Shown one piece after another: positions 47,917-61,694 of a stretch of DNA of 64,000 nt (its first letter is position 1; every line of letters starts with the position of its first letter). The notes beneath the pieces were generated by a model, which saw nothing but the letters and a program-made list of their open reading frames with translations, was not told the DNA's origin and made no database searches. A program made the position numbers and the translations under genes. The stretch comes from Alopecurus myosuroides (Eukaryota > Streptophyta > Magnoliopsida > Poales > Poaceae): assembly GCA_028641055.1 (NCBI GenBank), contig CM054062.1, forward strand, positions 178,146,726 to 178,210,725, read 5' to 3'.

Positions 47917-50048
47917 TTCTTCATCAACAATCTATCAGGTCACTTCTAGTGAAACTATATTTTTATTCGGTCACATCATATGAAGTTTACTTGGAGTGTC
48001 TGTTTGTTTTTCTTTTCTTTTCTTTTTTTATTTGATGCAATAATATAGTTGGACCCTAGAATTCCTTGTTTGGGAGAAAGACACGCTCCGCTTTTTCATT
48101 TGAATACTTGCTATGCTAGTATTCTTATTTTTTCTTCTAGCTGCTGCAAAATTCCTGTTTAGCTTTTTTTTTTTGCATCTCCTGTTCAGAGCTGTTAGTT
48201 TTAGTAGTGTTATGTGAGTAATATCGTGTTTGCTTGCTGTATCATTTAGAGAGTTTTTGTTAAAGCATGTTTTGTATGGTGCTTGTTGGGAAAAAAAACT
48301 GCTGCTTGTAGTAGAATTTATAACAGTGCAAGTAGAAGCTTGTATAGACCATGGCTAAACTTTTTCATATCATGCTAGATGTTATTTTAATTCTAAATCC
48401 TTGAGGTTATTTAGTAGCATGATTAGGCTCAAATAGCTGAGAGTGTTTAATGTTCCATGGAAAGAATCATGAGTTGTTCTTGTCATATTGAAGCATAAAT
48501 TTGTGGTGTTCTCCTTTGAATGTTTTATTTGGTTGACTTGGAGCATGCTCACACAATGTTTATGACGATGAAACAGCCACTTATAGCCTCTATGGTCATT
48601 TACTTTTTGAACTTGTGGTACCACTTATGCTTTGATTAATGATGTTTATGTCGCTATGCATGATTATGGCTCTTATGCTCTCTTGATTTGTCGCTCCCAG
48701 TCTTTTGCTAGCCTCCACATGTACTGAGTATGAGCTCTACTCGTGCATCCAACTCCCACAAACCAAAGTTACCCAATGTGTCCACCATACCTACCTACAT
48801 GTGGTATTTAACTGCCACTCCAAAGTAAATTGCTCATGTGTTACCTTTAAAACTTTAAAAATTACTCCTATTTTGTGCTCCTATTTTAGCTCACGAGGAC
48901 ATAAATAGAGAATCTTTATCTCACTTGTTGATTGGACTTTCACACCCTGGAATAGTTGCTTCATCCGCTTATCCAATGATAGAAGAGCTAGCAGCGGGGT
49001 GCCCAGCCCCAAATTAATAACAACAAATTCTCTTCACTATTTTTGCCCCTGATTTATCAGTCAAAGCATAATTGTGTAAACAAAAGAGAAAGAGGGATGA
49101 CCTTCTACCCAGATGCGTCCTTCTATGGGAGCCACTCTTATGAAGTCTAGTTGGTTTGTGATGTACTGTATTTTCTGTTTACCATTCGTTAACATAAGCA
49201 TACACCTATCTAAAAAATAGACACTCCTCCATGGTTTGTGATTGTTGGCAGACACCCGAGGATTGGGTTAGCCATGGATTCTGTAAAATGTATGGGAGGA
49301 GTGTCAAGCTTTTTATACCTCTGTTTAATAAAATAAAAGCTCTAGCACATGAGTTGATCCTTGCTTCCCTCTGTGAAGGGCCTTTCTTTTACTTTTATGT
49401 TGAGTCTCCATCTTCTAACTTTATGCACAGTTGAGAGAGCATAGTTGCCATTCTGAGTTTTATGTGCATTTGTCCGAGAAGCATTATTAATTGATTCATG
49501 ATGTGTTATTGCTTGTTATCTAATTATTTGATCTAGTCTTTGATATGGAGTTGGACTCCTAGATTGGCCCGATCTTCACGAATCGACAAAGAACGAACGA
49601 AGAACACGAAGAACGGTAAGAACACGAGATGGGGAATCGAGGGGTAACGTGGGGTAACGCGGGGAAACACACAAATCGGGATAAATCGCAAGAACCGAAA
49701 GATCCAACTTCCCGTCAACTAATCCCCGAGGGCCGCCTATGGAACAATCGATCCAACTGAACTCACCTTGATACAAACCGTCTCACACCCGTAGCCGGTA
49801 CCACTACGCCAATAGAACCTCAAGATAACGAGAGGAAGATTTGACAACTCTTGACTCAAACCCGATAGGGAGAGGACAAATAGTTGGGATGTGCCTTGAT
49901 ACGATCCTCGACGAAGTCGGAGGAGTAGCCTTGATACGTTCCTCGGTACACACCGGAGGAGTAGTTCCTCAAAGAGGGATACAAGAGAGTTGAGCTCCAA
50001 ATGTTCTAAATTCAACTCTAAAACCCTAGATCTAGCTCGGGGTCGTCC

Positions 50049-50055
50049 TTATATA
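50049..50055 (-). promoter_or_regulatory. TATA box of element B LTR (unit III)
   Basis: Identical to units I and II. Confidence 0.7.
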
Positions 50056-50095
50056 GCCGGGGGTCGAAGCAGGTGAAAACGGGGGCGAAAACGAG

Positions 50096-50614
50096 TCATT
50101 TGCGGGCATTTTCGGGTCCACCCCGGCCTGGGGGCCGGCCTGGCCGGCCTGGAACCCGGCCTGGGGCTAGGGTGGGCGCAGGGGCCGGCCTGGAGGGGGA
50201 GGCCGGCCTGGGGCCGGGGTGGGGAGGAGGCAGGCCGGCTGCTTCTGTTGGGTGCCCGGCCTGGGGCCGGGGTGGGGAGGAGGTAGGCCGGCCTCCAGGC
50301 CGGCTGCCTCTATTGGGGGTCCGGCCTAGGGGGGATGAGGCCGGCCTGGCCGGCTCCCGAGGCCGGGAGGGGCTCTTTTCCCCCCCTATCTTCTCCGTCG
50401 GGACTCCGATTGCGATGCCGTTTCTTCCGCCCTCCTTCGTATCTTCTTGCGCATCATTTTGGGTGCTTTCCGGGGCCTCCGTGGTGGGTTTGAACCTGAG
50501 CACGCAAAGTGTGGAACTATGAGCTAGCGCACCATTCTCCACATGACCGAAGGTATAGAACGAGAGGAGAGAGTTCACCTTATCCTGGATGGCCTTTGCG
50601 CGTGATCTTGTCAT
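50096..50614 (-). pseudogene. C-terminal extension of B polyprotein (unit III)
   Basis: As in unit I, with one Pro-to-Ala change near residue 31 (GALAHSS). Confidence 0.5.
50122..50370. repeat. GGCCGGCCTGG minisatellite (unit III)
   Basis: Same length as in unit I. Confidence 0.75.
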
Positions 50615-50640
50615 CGGTGCACTTGGTGGAGTTGGGTGGG

Positions 50641-52425
50641 CTACATCATCTTCCCCCCTTGAAAAAGAGTCGACCTCGACTCGGCGTCGTCTTCATCACT
50701 TGGGTATCCATGGAAGGGAGAGAGGTCCTTGACATTGAAGGAGTTGTGGACGAGGTACTTGGATTGCGGTAAGTCGAGCTTGTAGGCGTTGTTGTTGATG
50801 TGTTTGATGACCTTGAAGGGGCCGTCTCCTCTTGGCTTGAGCTTGGAGTTGCGCTCTTCGGGAAAACGGTCCTTGCGCAAGTGCAGCCACACGAGGTCAC
50901 CTTCTTGGAACACCATGGGTTTCTTGTTCTTGTTCATGATAGAGGCTTGGTGCTCAGAATGCTTCTCAAGCGTAGCTCTTGTGGAAACATGTAGCTTCTT
51001 GATGAAGTCGGTGCGCTTGTCGATGTCCATGTTTGCTCGCTCGCGTAGAGGCAAAGGAAGTATGTCGAGGGCGGTGTTGGGGTTGAAGACGTAGACGATC
51101 TCGAAGGGACTCTTCTTGGTAGCTTGATGGAGAGCACGATTGTAGGCGAACTCGGCGTGTGGGATGCATTCCTCCCAATTCTTCAAGTTGGGCTTGATCA
51201 ATGCTCGAAGTAGCGAAGATAGTGTGCGGTTGACGACCTCGGTTTGTCCATCTGTTTGTGGGTGGTAGGCGGTGGAGAAGAGTAGCTTGACGCCGAGCTT
51301 GGCCATCAACGTCTTCCAAAAGTAGGAGGTGAACTTGACGTCGCGGTCCGAGACAATGGAAGTAGGTACACCATGTAAACGCACAATTTCCCTGAAAAAC
51401 AAAGTAGCAACATGTGAAGCATCGTCGGTTCGGTTGCAAGGAATGAAATGTGCCATCTTAGAGAAACGATCCACAACTACAAAGATTGAATCCATGTTGG
51501 TTTTAGTTCGTGGAAGGCCTAACACAAAGTCCATGCTAATATTACTCCAAGGTGCATGTGGGATAGGTAATGGCATGTAAAGACCATGGGGGTTGGAAGT
51601 GGACTTAGCTCGGAGGCATGTAGAACATCTCTTGACGTGTCTCTCAACTTGATGCTTCATCTTGGGCCAATAGTAGTTGGTGGAGAGCATGGCATAGGTC
51701 TTGTCGCGTCCAAAGTGTCCCATGAGGCCTCCTTCATGTGATTCCTTCAATAACAACAAATGAAGAGAGGACTCGGGGATACACAATTTGTTAGCCTTAA
51801 ACAAGAAACCTTTGTGAAGATAGTAATCATCAAAACCTCGGTTAGGCAAGCATTTCTCAAAGATAGGACCAAAGAAAGTATCGGAAGCATATAAGTCTTT
51901 GATCTCATCCAAACCAATCACATTGATGTCAAGACGTGTAAGAAGGCATTCTTTCCTAGACAAGGCATCGGCTACCACATTCTCTTTACCTTTATTGTAC
52001 TTAATGACATAAGGAAAAGATTCAATGAATTCAACCCACTTAGCATGCCTCTTGTTCAAATTGGTTTGGCTTTTCAAGTATTTCAATGATTCGTGATCGG
52101 AATGAATGACAAATTCTTTTGGCCAAAGGTAGTGTTGCCAAACTTCTAGGACTCTAACCAAAGCACAAAGTTCCTTATCATAGATGGGGTAATTGAGTTT
52201 AGCGCCATCAAGTTTTTCACTATGGTAAGCAACGGGGCGTCCGTTTTGCATGAGAACGCCACCAATTCCTATACCACTAGCATCACATTCAATCTCAAAA
52301 GTTTTCTCAAAATCCGGTAAGATAAGCAAAGGAGCTTCGGTTAAGCATTTCTTAAGTGTGTCAAAAGATTTTTGTTGCGCATTGCCCCAAACAAAAGGTA
52401 CATTCTTTTTGGTAAGTTCATTCAA
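50641..52425 (-). pseudogene. Element B RNase H-integrase (unit III)
   Basis: 594 residues and open, with all RNase H and DDE integrase motifs as described at 5951-7735. It has Arg in [12 protein letters not shown] where unit I has Gln and His. Confidence 0.85.
50649..50660 (-). other. Polypurine tract of element B (unit III)
   Basis: Same AAGGGGGGAAGA, six G. Confidence 0.65.
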
Positions 52426-52436
52426 AGGGCAAGCAA

Positions 52437-52829
52437 TCTATACCTAATAATAAAGGCGTTAAGGCTTCCTTGGTTTGGTTTGGTTTGGTAGGTCATTAAA
52501 ACTGCCCCTAAAGTTAGATACAAATTACCTACCGTGCCATCGATAAGTCAAGAAAAGGATAAGTATGTCGTAATTTTTTTGCGATCAATCGTTCGATGCA
52601 CGAGTTGGACTCAACTATGTTAGTTCGTACGTGTCTCTGACAGATGCACGACTTGGACACGCAGATATGTGCTTTCGGTTGTTCTCCCGTATCAATTTCC
52701 TTAGGTCGTGCTTAATTCTACTCCTACATCGGTACATCTCCCGTTCTTTCGATCCCGAGACAAAATTATTCCCAGACGGAAACATGTATCCGCATCAGTT
52801 TCAGTTTGGATCACAGCTTCCTTCTATGG
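52437..52829 (+). mobile_element. Helitron-like insert in B pol (unit III)
   Basis: Same insert and junctions as 7747-8139. Confidence 0.4.
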
Positions 52830-55306
52830 TTGACAAAGCGGCGATAGAAACCGGCAAGGCCATGAAAGCGCCTTATCTCACCCACGGAGGTAGGGTTGGG
52901 CCAATTCCTAATTGCCTCAATCTTCTTGTTATCTACTTCAATACCATTGGAAGAGATCACAAAACCCAAGAAAACAAGCTTATTGGTGCAAAAATTGCAT
53001 TTGGAAAGATTGGCGAAAAGTTTTGCGTTGCGAAGAGCCAACAATACTTGTGAAACATGATTAAGGTGATCTTCCAAAGACTTGCTATAAATGAGAATAT
53101 CGTCGAAGTAAACCACAACAAATTTGCCAATGAAAGGACGCAAGACTTCATTCATGAGGCGCATGAAGGTAGATGGGGCATTCGAAAGACCAAAGGGCAT
53201 AACAAGCCATTCATACAAGCCAAGTTTTGTTTTGAAAGTCATTTTCCATTCATCACCTATACTCATACGAATTTGATGGTAACCACTTTTAAGATCAATT
53301 TTGGAAAAGATAGTAGCACCACTCAATTCATCAAGCATGTCATCGAGCCTAGGAATAGGATGTCTATATCTAACGGTGATAGCATTGATAGGGCGACAAT
53401 CCATACACATGCGGGAAGTAGAATCTTGCTTTGGAACAAGGATAACCGGCACGGCACAAGGGCTAAGGGATTCGCGAATAAAACCTTTTTCTAGTAGCTC
53501 TTGGATTTGGCGCTCAATCTCCTTAGTATCCTCGGGGTTGGTGCGGTAAGGAGCGCGGTTTGGAAGGGGCGCGCCCGGAATGAGGTCAATACGGTGCTCG
53601 ATTCCTCGAAGGGGAGGAAGTCCCGGGGGGAGCTCATCGGGAAAGACGTCTTCAAATTCCTGCAACAAAGGCAACAAAGATGGAGGAAGATTTGTCATGT
53701 CGTTAGTTTCAAGTGCTTCCCCTTTGCATAGTAGGACAAAGTGAAGTATGGTTGGGTCATCTCGTAGCTCTCGCATCTCTCTTTTGGTGGCAAGTAAGGC
53801 AAAGCCTTTGGCATCACTCGGAATTTTTCCACTCATATTTGGCTTGTGGCTCTCACTCTCTTTTTGGTGGATCACTCTCTCACCACTCATCTCACGATAT
53901 TTGAGCTCTTCTTGTCTACGTGCAAGAGTCTTGGCGTTGTCGGCGATCACTTGGCTAGGAGACATGGGACGAAGAACAAATGTCTTGTTATTCCACTTGA
54001 AGCTATAGTGATTGGTACGCCCATCATGGATAGCACTCTTGTCGTATTGCCAAGGTCGACCAAGAAGAAGATGACACACGGTCATAGGAACAACGTCACA
54101 ATCTACCGTGTCTTCATAGGGACCAATCTTGAAATTCACGGAGACCATGTGTTGGATCTTGAAGGTGCCGGAGTCACTAAGCCATTGGACATGGTATGGA
54201 TGAGGATGTTGCTTGTAAGGTAATTGGAGTTTGTCGCAAAGCTCTTTGCTAGCCAAGTTGTGGCAACTTCCACCATCGATGATGACCTTGATTGACTTGC
54301 CATCAATACCGGCTCTTGTTTGAAAGAGATTGCACCGTTGATCTTGCTCATCTTGAGGAGAAGAAGTGAGGACTCTTCTGACCACTAGCGATGGATTCTT
54401 GTCCTCATCGCAATACACACTTTCTTCATCATCGTTGGGCACGTCCAAAGAGTTGAGAGCAACTTGATGCAAGGCATAGTATTCGCCTTCGCTCATAGAA
54501 TCACGTTCACCGTCTTGGTTGACAATCATGATCATCTTGTTGGAACATTCAAAGGACTTGTGTCCACTACCACCACACTTGAAGCAAGTAATAGTGCTTG
54601 ACTTGACTTGAGGAGCACTTGAGGATGAGGTGGGAGGCGCTTGCTTCTTGAATGGTTGGGAAGACTTGTTGGGAGCACTAGAGGCTCGAGTGTTGCTCTT
54701 GGTGGTAGTTGGAGGAGGAACTTGTGTCATTGGAAATGAGGATGATGGTCTTGAGTTGAAGAAAGCCTTTTGCTTGCTATACTTGAGATCTTCCGCAATT
54801 TGGCGTTCCACCTTGAGAGCTTGGTGGACAAGGGTCACAATGTTGTCATACGGTTGATACTCGACGATCTTCCTTATAGGATAGTTGAGGCCATTGAGGA
54901 AGCGGGCCATTGTTTGCTCTTGAGATTCTATCACATGAGCTCGAATCAAGGATGTTTCCATTTCCTTGTAGTACTCATCAACGGACTTCACACCTTGACG
55001 AAGTTCTTGAAGCTTCTTGAAGAGGTCACGCTTGTAGTGAGGAGGAACGAATCGAGCATGCATGAATTGCTTCATCTCATTCCAAGTGGCAATGGGAGCA
55101 ATGCAATTGCGGACTCGTTCGGCTTGTAGACGATCCCACCATAAGAGTGCATAGCCTTCGAATTCCAAAGATGCTATAGCAACCATCTTCTTGTCGGTGA
55201 AGTTGTGAATGCCGAAGATCTTGTCAACTTTGAGAGCCCAAGCAAGATAGTCTTTGGGATCATTCTCACCATTGAACTTGGGGACATTGAAACGAAGAGC
55301 ACTCAA
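52811..55306 (-). pseudogene. Element B gag-protease-RT (unit III)
   Basis: 831 residues, with intact zinc knuckle, protease and RT motifs and Arg in RMCMDCRP. Cut by the insert after FYRRFV. Confidence 0.85.
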
Positions 55307-55399
55307 GTTGTTATCCTATTGCGGACGATGGGGACGCTCATGTTGGCGCTCATGGGGGTCTTCATCATAAATGGGAGGTGAATCATCATAGGGGTCATC
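55307..55399 (-). pseudogene. Element B gag upstream stub (unit III)
   Basis: One in-frame TAG (55318-55316); otherwise open to the LTR1 junction. Confidence 0.6.
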
Positions 55400-58300
55400 T
55401 GTCGCACCCGGACTTCTATAGGATACTCGTCGTTCCGTTGAACAGTAGTAGATTGGATTACGGGGCTTACCGGCACCCGCGTCCTCTTACGAGTAGGCCA
55501 ACACACGTATGTGTGACAACCAACCCCTATCTGTTCAGCGTCGACGTAAACTATCCCATAGAAATCAAGACACTACCATTGACGTACTTCATACCATACA
55601 CACATGGTACGTCAACAACGTTGAACAAGATGATAACACAACATATCTCTAAGACACAAAAGATTGAAATAAGTTGCAAATAGCTCTCACTAGAGCAGAG
55701 ATAGCAAATACAATCATCCAGAGGACACATGTCCCAACATAACATCATTACATCTCAGCGGAAGCATTCAAAGGGTCTGAGTACAGACAAATCCAAATAG
55801 GCTTAAGAAGCCGGGAAACTGAAAGAAAGACGGAGCCCATCCACGTAGTCTCGGATCCTTCCCGGGTCCGCTACCTACTCGTCAGCAGCCTCGTCAAACT
55901 CCACGTAGTAGCCGTCACCTGGATCCTCGTAAGCGTAGTCTGCGGAAACCACAGCCCCAAAGGGGTCAGTACATAGACGTACTGGCAAGCAAGACTCACA
56001 GTTCACCAAAGTGTAACCCATCAACACCAAGTACAGATGCCTTGGGTTCAACGGAAGGAAGGGGAAATAAAAGATGCTGCAACTGGCTGCGCTAACCAAC
56101 TACAGAGATTCTACCACTTCCGGCTAACAGAAAGAAGATAAGATCGAGTATTGTAACCAACTGAAAGATAACTTCAAGCAAACCCATCCTGGATCCCGCC
56201 CCTTATCCAAAGAAGCAATCCGAGGATAACTCACACAGTTGGATTAAAGATGAATCAAGTTATTGTGTCAATAATCCTATTACTAGTCAAGTTGGTAATC
56301 ATTGGGTGTGAGATTGTGAATCATTAGGTTTAAGTTGTCCTGAGTACTTGTTAGCCAGTACTTTCACCAAGTTAACCATAACCGCGGAAAACACGGCTTC
56401 TCGAGAAGATTATCCCTGCAGGGTTGCACCAATTTGGCCGTACACGTATGAATAACCCGCCAGATGGAAAGGCCCTTCCACCAAGCGGGGCACTCAACAC
56501 AACTCAACTCTTCTCCGCATCAAGCCCAAAGCACCTTGGGCGCACGGCTAATCGAGCCCAGAAGAAAATGGACCCTCATAGCACTCTAAGAACGTGTCCC
56601 CCTATATGCCGACTACGAAAGTTCCACCCTGCGCTGGGCTCGCAAAAACATGCATGCGGCAAATGGAAAACACGAACTAAATGAGGCGATTTGGACGAGA
56701 TGCGAATCGAATCAAATTGAGGGGGGCGCCCATACTCGCTTCCCACATGCGGGTAGTGCGCTCATCATGGATCAGTAGACAAGACCCTTTTCCTATTAGG
56801 GTCGACACTAGCAGGCCTCAAAACCACACAGGGCCTCCTGCCGGTGCCTTATCATCAAATTATTATTTAACCATAACATTAGCATGATTGATTCATTAAA
56901 CATCGAGCCCCCAGAACATAATAAAGATATAGTAACTGAAAGTAACGGGTAACAGACTCGAGCAAAACAACCTAAGCATGCTAGTAAGACACTTGCTCAA
57001 TCAATAGGGTTGTAGGAGGGGTGGTGAGGCAATATCAGGGTTAAAGGATTCATGTGATAGGTTCGTATCAGAAACAACTACTACTAAGGCTAGCAGAAAT
57101 AGACAACGGAAAGTATCGGTAACCAATGTTGAAAGGAACACAATGGTTCATGTGAGTGATAACTTGCTTGCAAACTCAGCAGCCGGGTACTGAGCTAGAT
57201 CCTCAGAAGGGGTGCTGTAAAGATCGTCTGTCTCAACGTCGTCGTCTATCCGAGAAGAAGCAAACAAACAAGACAGAAATATAAACAATCAATATCATGG
57301 CATAGTGCACAATCAGGGGATGATGCATATCAGGTTAATGGTTGCATCAAAATAAACTAGCTAGCATGGTAACACAATTTAAATGGACCCATATGCAATG
57401 AGATTGCATATGGAAAAGGTCCATGGATTAAGGTGGAAACAAATGATCTACAATTTAATTACCATGTGAGAATTTATTAACATGATGCATGCATGATGAT
57501 AACAACAAAATAACAACAAAAGATGCAAGTGGAAAAGGAATTTAACAAGTCTGGAAATTATTTATTAAGTTGGAAATTTTTGGTTACTTAAACATGTCAC
57601 ACAAGCATTTGTTGTTTTCATCAGTTTAAAGTGTTCAAAACAAATAACAAAATTCATATTTGAAAAGAATACCAAATTTTAGTTGGATTACATGTTTCAA
57701 ATTTTGAAAAAGGAGTTAAGATGAATTTATTATGACTTAAACAATATTAAACAATTTTTAATTGAATTTAAAACAAGTTTGAATATTATTTGAATTTTTA
57801 TTTATTCAAAACATAAATTCAAATTCATATTTTAAAAGTTCGTACTTTTCTAATTTGAAAACATATTTTGCATGTTCAAAACTAATTTATTTTGAGCAAG
57901 TTATGATTTTAGCAAAATTTAAATGAATTAAACAAGGATTAAACTATTTAGGCAATTTAAATTATTCAAACCATGAAACCAAATTTATATTTGAAAAGGT
58001 TATTTTAAATAGCATGGAAAACATATTTTATTTGCATTTATTGGATTAAGAATGAATTTTTTATGAATTTTAGCAAATTGCAATTGAATTATTTGAATTC
58101 AAATTTGAATTGCATTTTGAAATTTCAAAACAGAAAACAAATGATACCAAAAGACAGAGAATTAAATTTAGATCAGTGCACATATTTTATTTTCATTATT
58201 TGGAGTTATAAAATTAAAGTTATAAGCTTTTTGAAACTAGGGATCATTCTGCAATTTTTAAGGACTTAAAATTAAAACAGAAAAGTTTGGAAAAACGTTT

Positions 58301-58440
58301 GTTACCGAACTGTGGGCTAGCCACAGCCACTGCCCGTGGGCCTGGGGGGCAGCGTGGCGTGCTGTGCGCTGGCGTGGCAGCCAGGGCCACAGACAGGTGG
58401 GCCCTGCCTGTCAGCCACGGTTGCAAAAATGTGGTTTTAT

Positions 58441-58513
58441 CGCGCGGCCGCGAGGGATCGAACACAGGACCGCGCGCAAGATTCAGAGCAGTGCTACCAC
58501 TGCGCTGTTTTCC
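58441..58513 (-). other. tRNA-like module in LTR1 (unit III)
   Basis: Box A 58507-58497 and box B 58465-58454, unchanged. Confidence 0.45.
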
Positions 58514-59049
58514 GTTTCATTGTCAGGTACAGCGACGCAGGGAGGATATGATTCAGATCTAACTCGTTAACTGAATTTTACGCGCGCAAGCAACTGAACC
58601 TGACAGAGATCGAATCGATGCTCGACGGCGGGGAGCGGTGGCCGTGCTCGATGCTGCTGGTGGTGCAGTGGGATGATGGATGCGTGTGCAGAAAGTTCAG
58701 AGAGGAGGAGGAGTAGATGGTGGCGCTCACCACCGATCGGAGTCGTGGCAGAGGCTCGGTGACGACAGCGTGACGGCGACCGCGGCGTGGACGAGGACGG
58801 CGGCAGCGTTCTGCTCGGTCTCCGGGGTGGCTACTGTGTGCGATCGGAAGAGGGCGAGGAGGTGGGTGGATTTCGGGGTTTAGGAGGGTAGGTGGTGCGT
58901 TGCAGCGGTGGATGCCATCGGCGTTTCAGCAGCGGCGTCTCCGGCGAGGTTCAGACGGTGGGGAACGCGGCGAGAGAGAGAAATCCGGCGGCGGTGTCGA
59001 GGGGAGAGGGGCAGGCTAGGTTTAGGGTAGGTTGCGGGTGCTAGGGGGG

Positions 59050-59056
59050 TTAAATA
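59050..59056 (-). promoter_or_regulatory. TATA-like box of LTR1 (unit III)
   Basis: TATTTAA on the minus strand, as in unit I. Confidence 0.4.
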
Positions 59057-60052
59057 GGGGCCGAGGGGACTCTGGTGGCCGTCCACGGGGGCCTCTGCCG
59101 CCGTGGCACGCGCGGATGGTCCGCCGTACTGCGGGACGACGAGGGCGGCTAATCGAAGGGGTACGCGGGCCAGCTGCGGTGAGGTAAGTTGCGGGCTGGG
59201 CCGGTAGCTGCTGCGCGCGCGCCCGTTTTCTTCTTTTATTTTTTTTTGCTTTTCTGTTTTTTTTGTAGCAATTAGAAATGGAAGAAAAAGATAGGGTTTA
59301 GAGTTTAGAAAAATTTGGAAAATTTCATGTGGGCTTGTTAGTTCAAACTCTACCATTTGACAACTTAAGTTTTTTTAAAAAAAAATTCAAATTTAGTTGC
59401 TGTTTTGCAAAATGGTTTGAATTGGAATAATTTGCAAATTAATTGATTAATATAGAAAACAACAAATTTAATAGGGTGAACCCTATTACTAATTGGATTA
59501 AAAAAAATATTAGAATAGTTTGGTAGTTTTCATGTCTTGGAATTGGTGCTGTTTGAATGCTTTTGGTTTGAATTTTTGAATTACCATTAGGAATTAATGA
59601 TTTGATTAACCCTCATTTTTAATAGTTGATAATTAATTGATTAACATTGGAAACAAAGTTTTTATTAGGGTGACCCCTATTGATAAAATAGAACAAATGG
59701 GATTAGAATTTGTTTGGTATTTTTATAATTTTCAAATGAGGTGCTGTTGATGATTTGCTTTGAATTTGAAACCACATTGGAATTAATTAATTGAAATAAA
59801 AAAGCACCATTTTATTATTTGATCAAAATGGAATAATATGAAAACAAGTGGGTTGTTTTTATTGGAGATTTTTATTTAAAATGTTGTAACAGAGCAAGTA
59901 TGAAATAAAGTTTGGAAATAAGTTGAATTTCAAATGTGAAAACAATTAAGAACAGATGCAAAACAATTAGTAAACAAATGCAAGCAAGGAAATAAACATG
60001 ATGACATGAAATCAAACATTCTAAGGGGTATTTTCATACTTGGGATCTTACA

Positions 60053-60066
60053 AAACGCCCCCCTTG
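60053..60066 (-). other. Polypurine tract of element A' (unit III)
   Basis: Same CAAGGGGGGCGTTT as in unit I. Confidence 0.6.
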
Positions 60067-60089
60067 AAGGAATCGCGCCCCGAGATTCC

Positions 60090-61673
60090 TTACTGAGAAA
60101 TGAAAAGGTCCAGATACTTCTTGCGAAGATCCTCTTCGGTCTCCCATGTTGCCTCTTTATCAGAATGATGCGACCACTGCACTTTCAAGAACTTGGTGCT
60201 CTTGTTGCGAGTCTTACGCTCGGTCTCATCGAGAATACGAACAGGGTGCTCCTCATAAGATAGATCATCTTGCAGTTCAATGGAATCATGATCAACTGCA
60301 CGATCTGGATCTTTGAAACACTTCTTGAGCTGTGACACGTGGAACACATCGTGCACCTTGGATAGCTTTTCTGGAAGGTCAAGACGATAAGCATTTTCTG
60401 CACGCCTTGAGAGAATGTTGAAAGGACCAATGTATCTTGGTGCAAGCTTTCCTTTCACACCAAAACGATGAGTGCCTCTGAGGGGAGTTACACGGAGATA
60501 TGCCTTGTCACCAGGTGCATAGATAATATCCCTGTGCATGCTGTCATAGTAACTCTTCTGACGAGACTGAGCAATCTTGAGATTGTCACGAATGATACGA
60601 ACTTTCTCCTCAGCTTCCTTAACAATGTCAGGGCCTAGGAGTGAACGTTCACCAGCTCCAGACCAATTGATTGAACTCCTGCATCTGCGGCCATAGAGTG
60701 CTTCAAATGGTGCCATGCCTAGGCTTGCCTGGAAACTGTTGTTGTAGGAGAATTCAGCATATGGAAGGCAATCCTCCCATTTCATGCCAAAGGAGAGACC
60801 ACATGCTCTGAGCATATCCTCGAGAATCTGATTGACTCTTTCGACTTGCCCCTGAGACTGAGGGTGATAAGCTGTGCTGAACAGAAGTTTGGTGCCCAAT
60901 GCTTCTTGGAAACTCTTCCAGAAATGAGAAGTGAAGATACTTCCACGGTCTGAGCTTATTTCCAATGGAACACCATGAAGAGGAACAACCTTTGCTGTGT
61001 AGAGCTCTGCTAACTGGCTAGCTGAGAAAGTTTCCTTGACAGCAAAGAAGTGAGCTACTTTAGTGAAACGATCAATAACAACGAAGATTGCATCATTGCC
61101 CTTTTTGGACTTTGGAAACCCAGTAACGAAGTCCATTTCAATCATGTCCCACTTCCACTCAGGAAGTTTCAGAGGTTGGAGTAAACCTGCTGTTTTCTGA
61201 TGGACTGCCTTAACACGTTGACAAACGTCGCATTCAGAAACGTATTGAGCAATTTCACGTTTCATGCCAGGCCACCAATACAGAGTTTTGAGATCCTGGT
61301 ACATCTTTGTACTTCCAGGGTGGATGGAGAGAGGAGTTTCATGAGCCTCCTTGAGAATGACATCTTTGAGACTTTGAATCTGAGGAACTGCAATGCGTCC
61401 TTCGAAGAACACAGTTCCCTTGTCATCAATTGAGAAGGACTTGAATTTATCATTGCCTTCCTTGATGTGCTCTACAATCTTCTTGGTTTCAGTATCACGA
61501 AGTTGTTCAGAACGAATCTTGTCCTCGAGAGTTGGTTTGGCTGTCAAGCTAGCAATATAACCTTGAGGAACAAGACCAAGGTTCAGCTTCTGGAATTCTT
61601 CATGAAGTGGAGGTTGGCTTTCCATGATCATGAGATTATTGCAATATGACTTGCGACTGAGAGCATCGGCCAT
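60090..61673 (-). pseudogene. Element A' integrase and chromodomain (unit III)
   Basis: 527 residues with the same HHCC, DDE and chromodomain motifs as at 15401-16984. Unit-specific residues include Leu in EALGTKLLF and Ser in RRCRSSINW (Pro in unit I, Leu in unit II). Confidence 0.85.
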
Positions 61674-61694
61674 AACATTAGCCTTGCCTGGAGT

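Larger units (their letters stand above)
46841..49540 (+). mobile_element. Athila-type remnant (unit III)
   Basis: Collinear with the blocks at 2150 and 24380 and closer to unit II. Nothing coding apart from the broken ORF at 46844-47187. Confidence 0.55.
49541..50648 (-). mobile_element. 3' LTR of element B (unit III)
   Basis: Length is 1108 bp, as in unit I. The TATA box is intact. Confidence 0.8.
49541..55399 (-). mobile_element. Element B, CRM-clade, 5' end missing (unit III)
   Basis: The least damaged of the three B copies: no integrase stop, one gag stop, full-length minisatellite. It still has the insert and the six-G frameshift. Cut by LTR1 after TCATC at 55395-55399. Confidence 0.85.
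55400..60052 (-). mobile_element. LTR1 (unit III)
   Basis: Length is 4653 bp, same layout as in unit I. The GC island carries a few indels (58336-58350) that alter the spurious ORFs. Confidence 0.85.
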
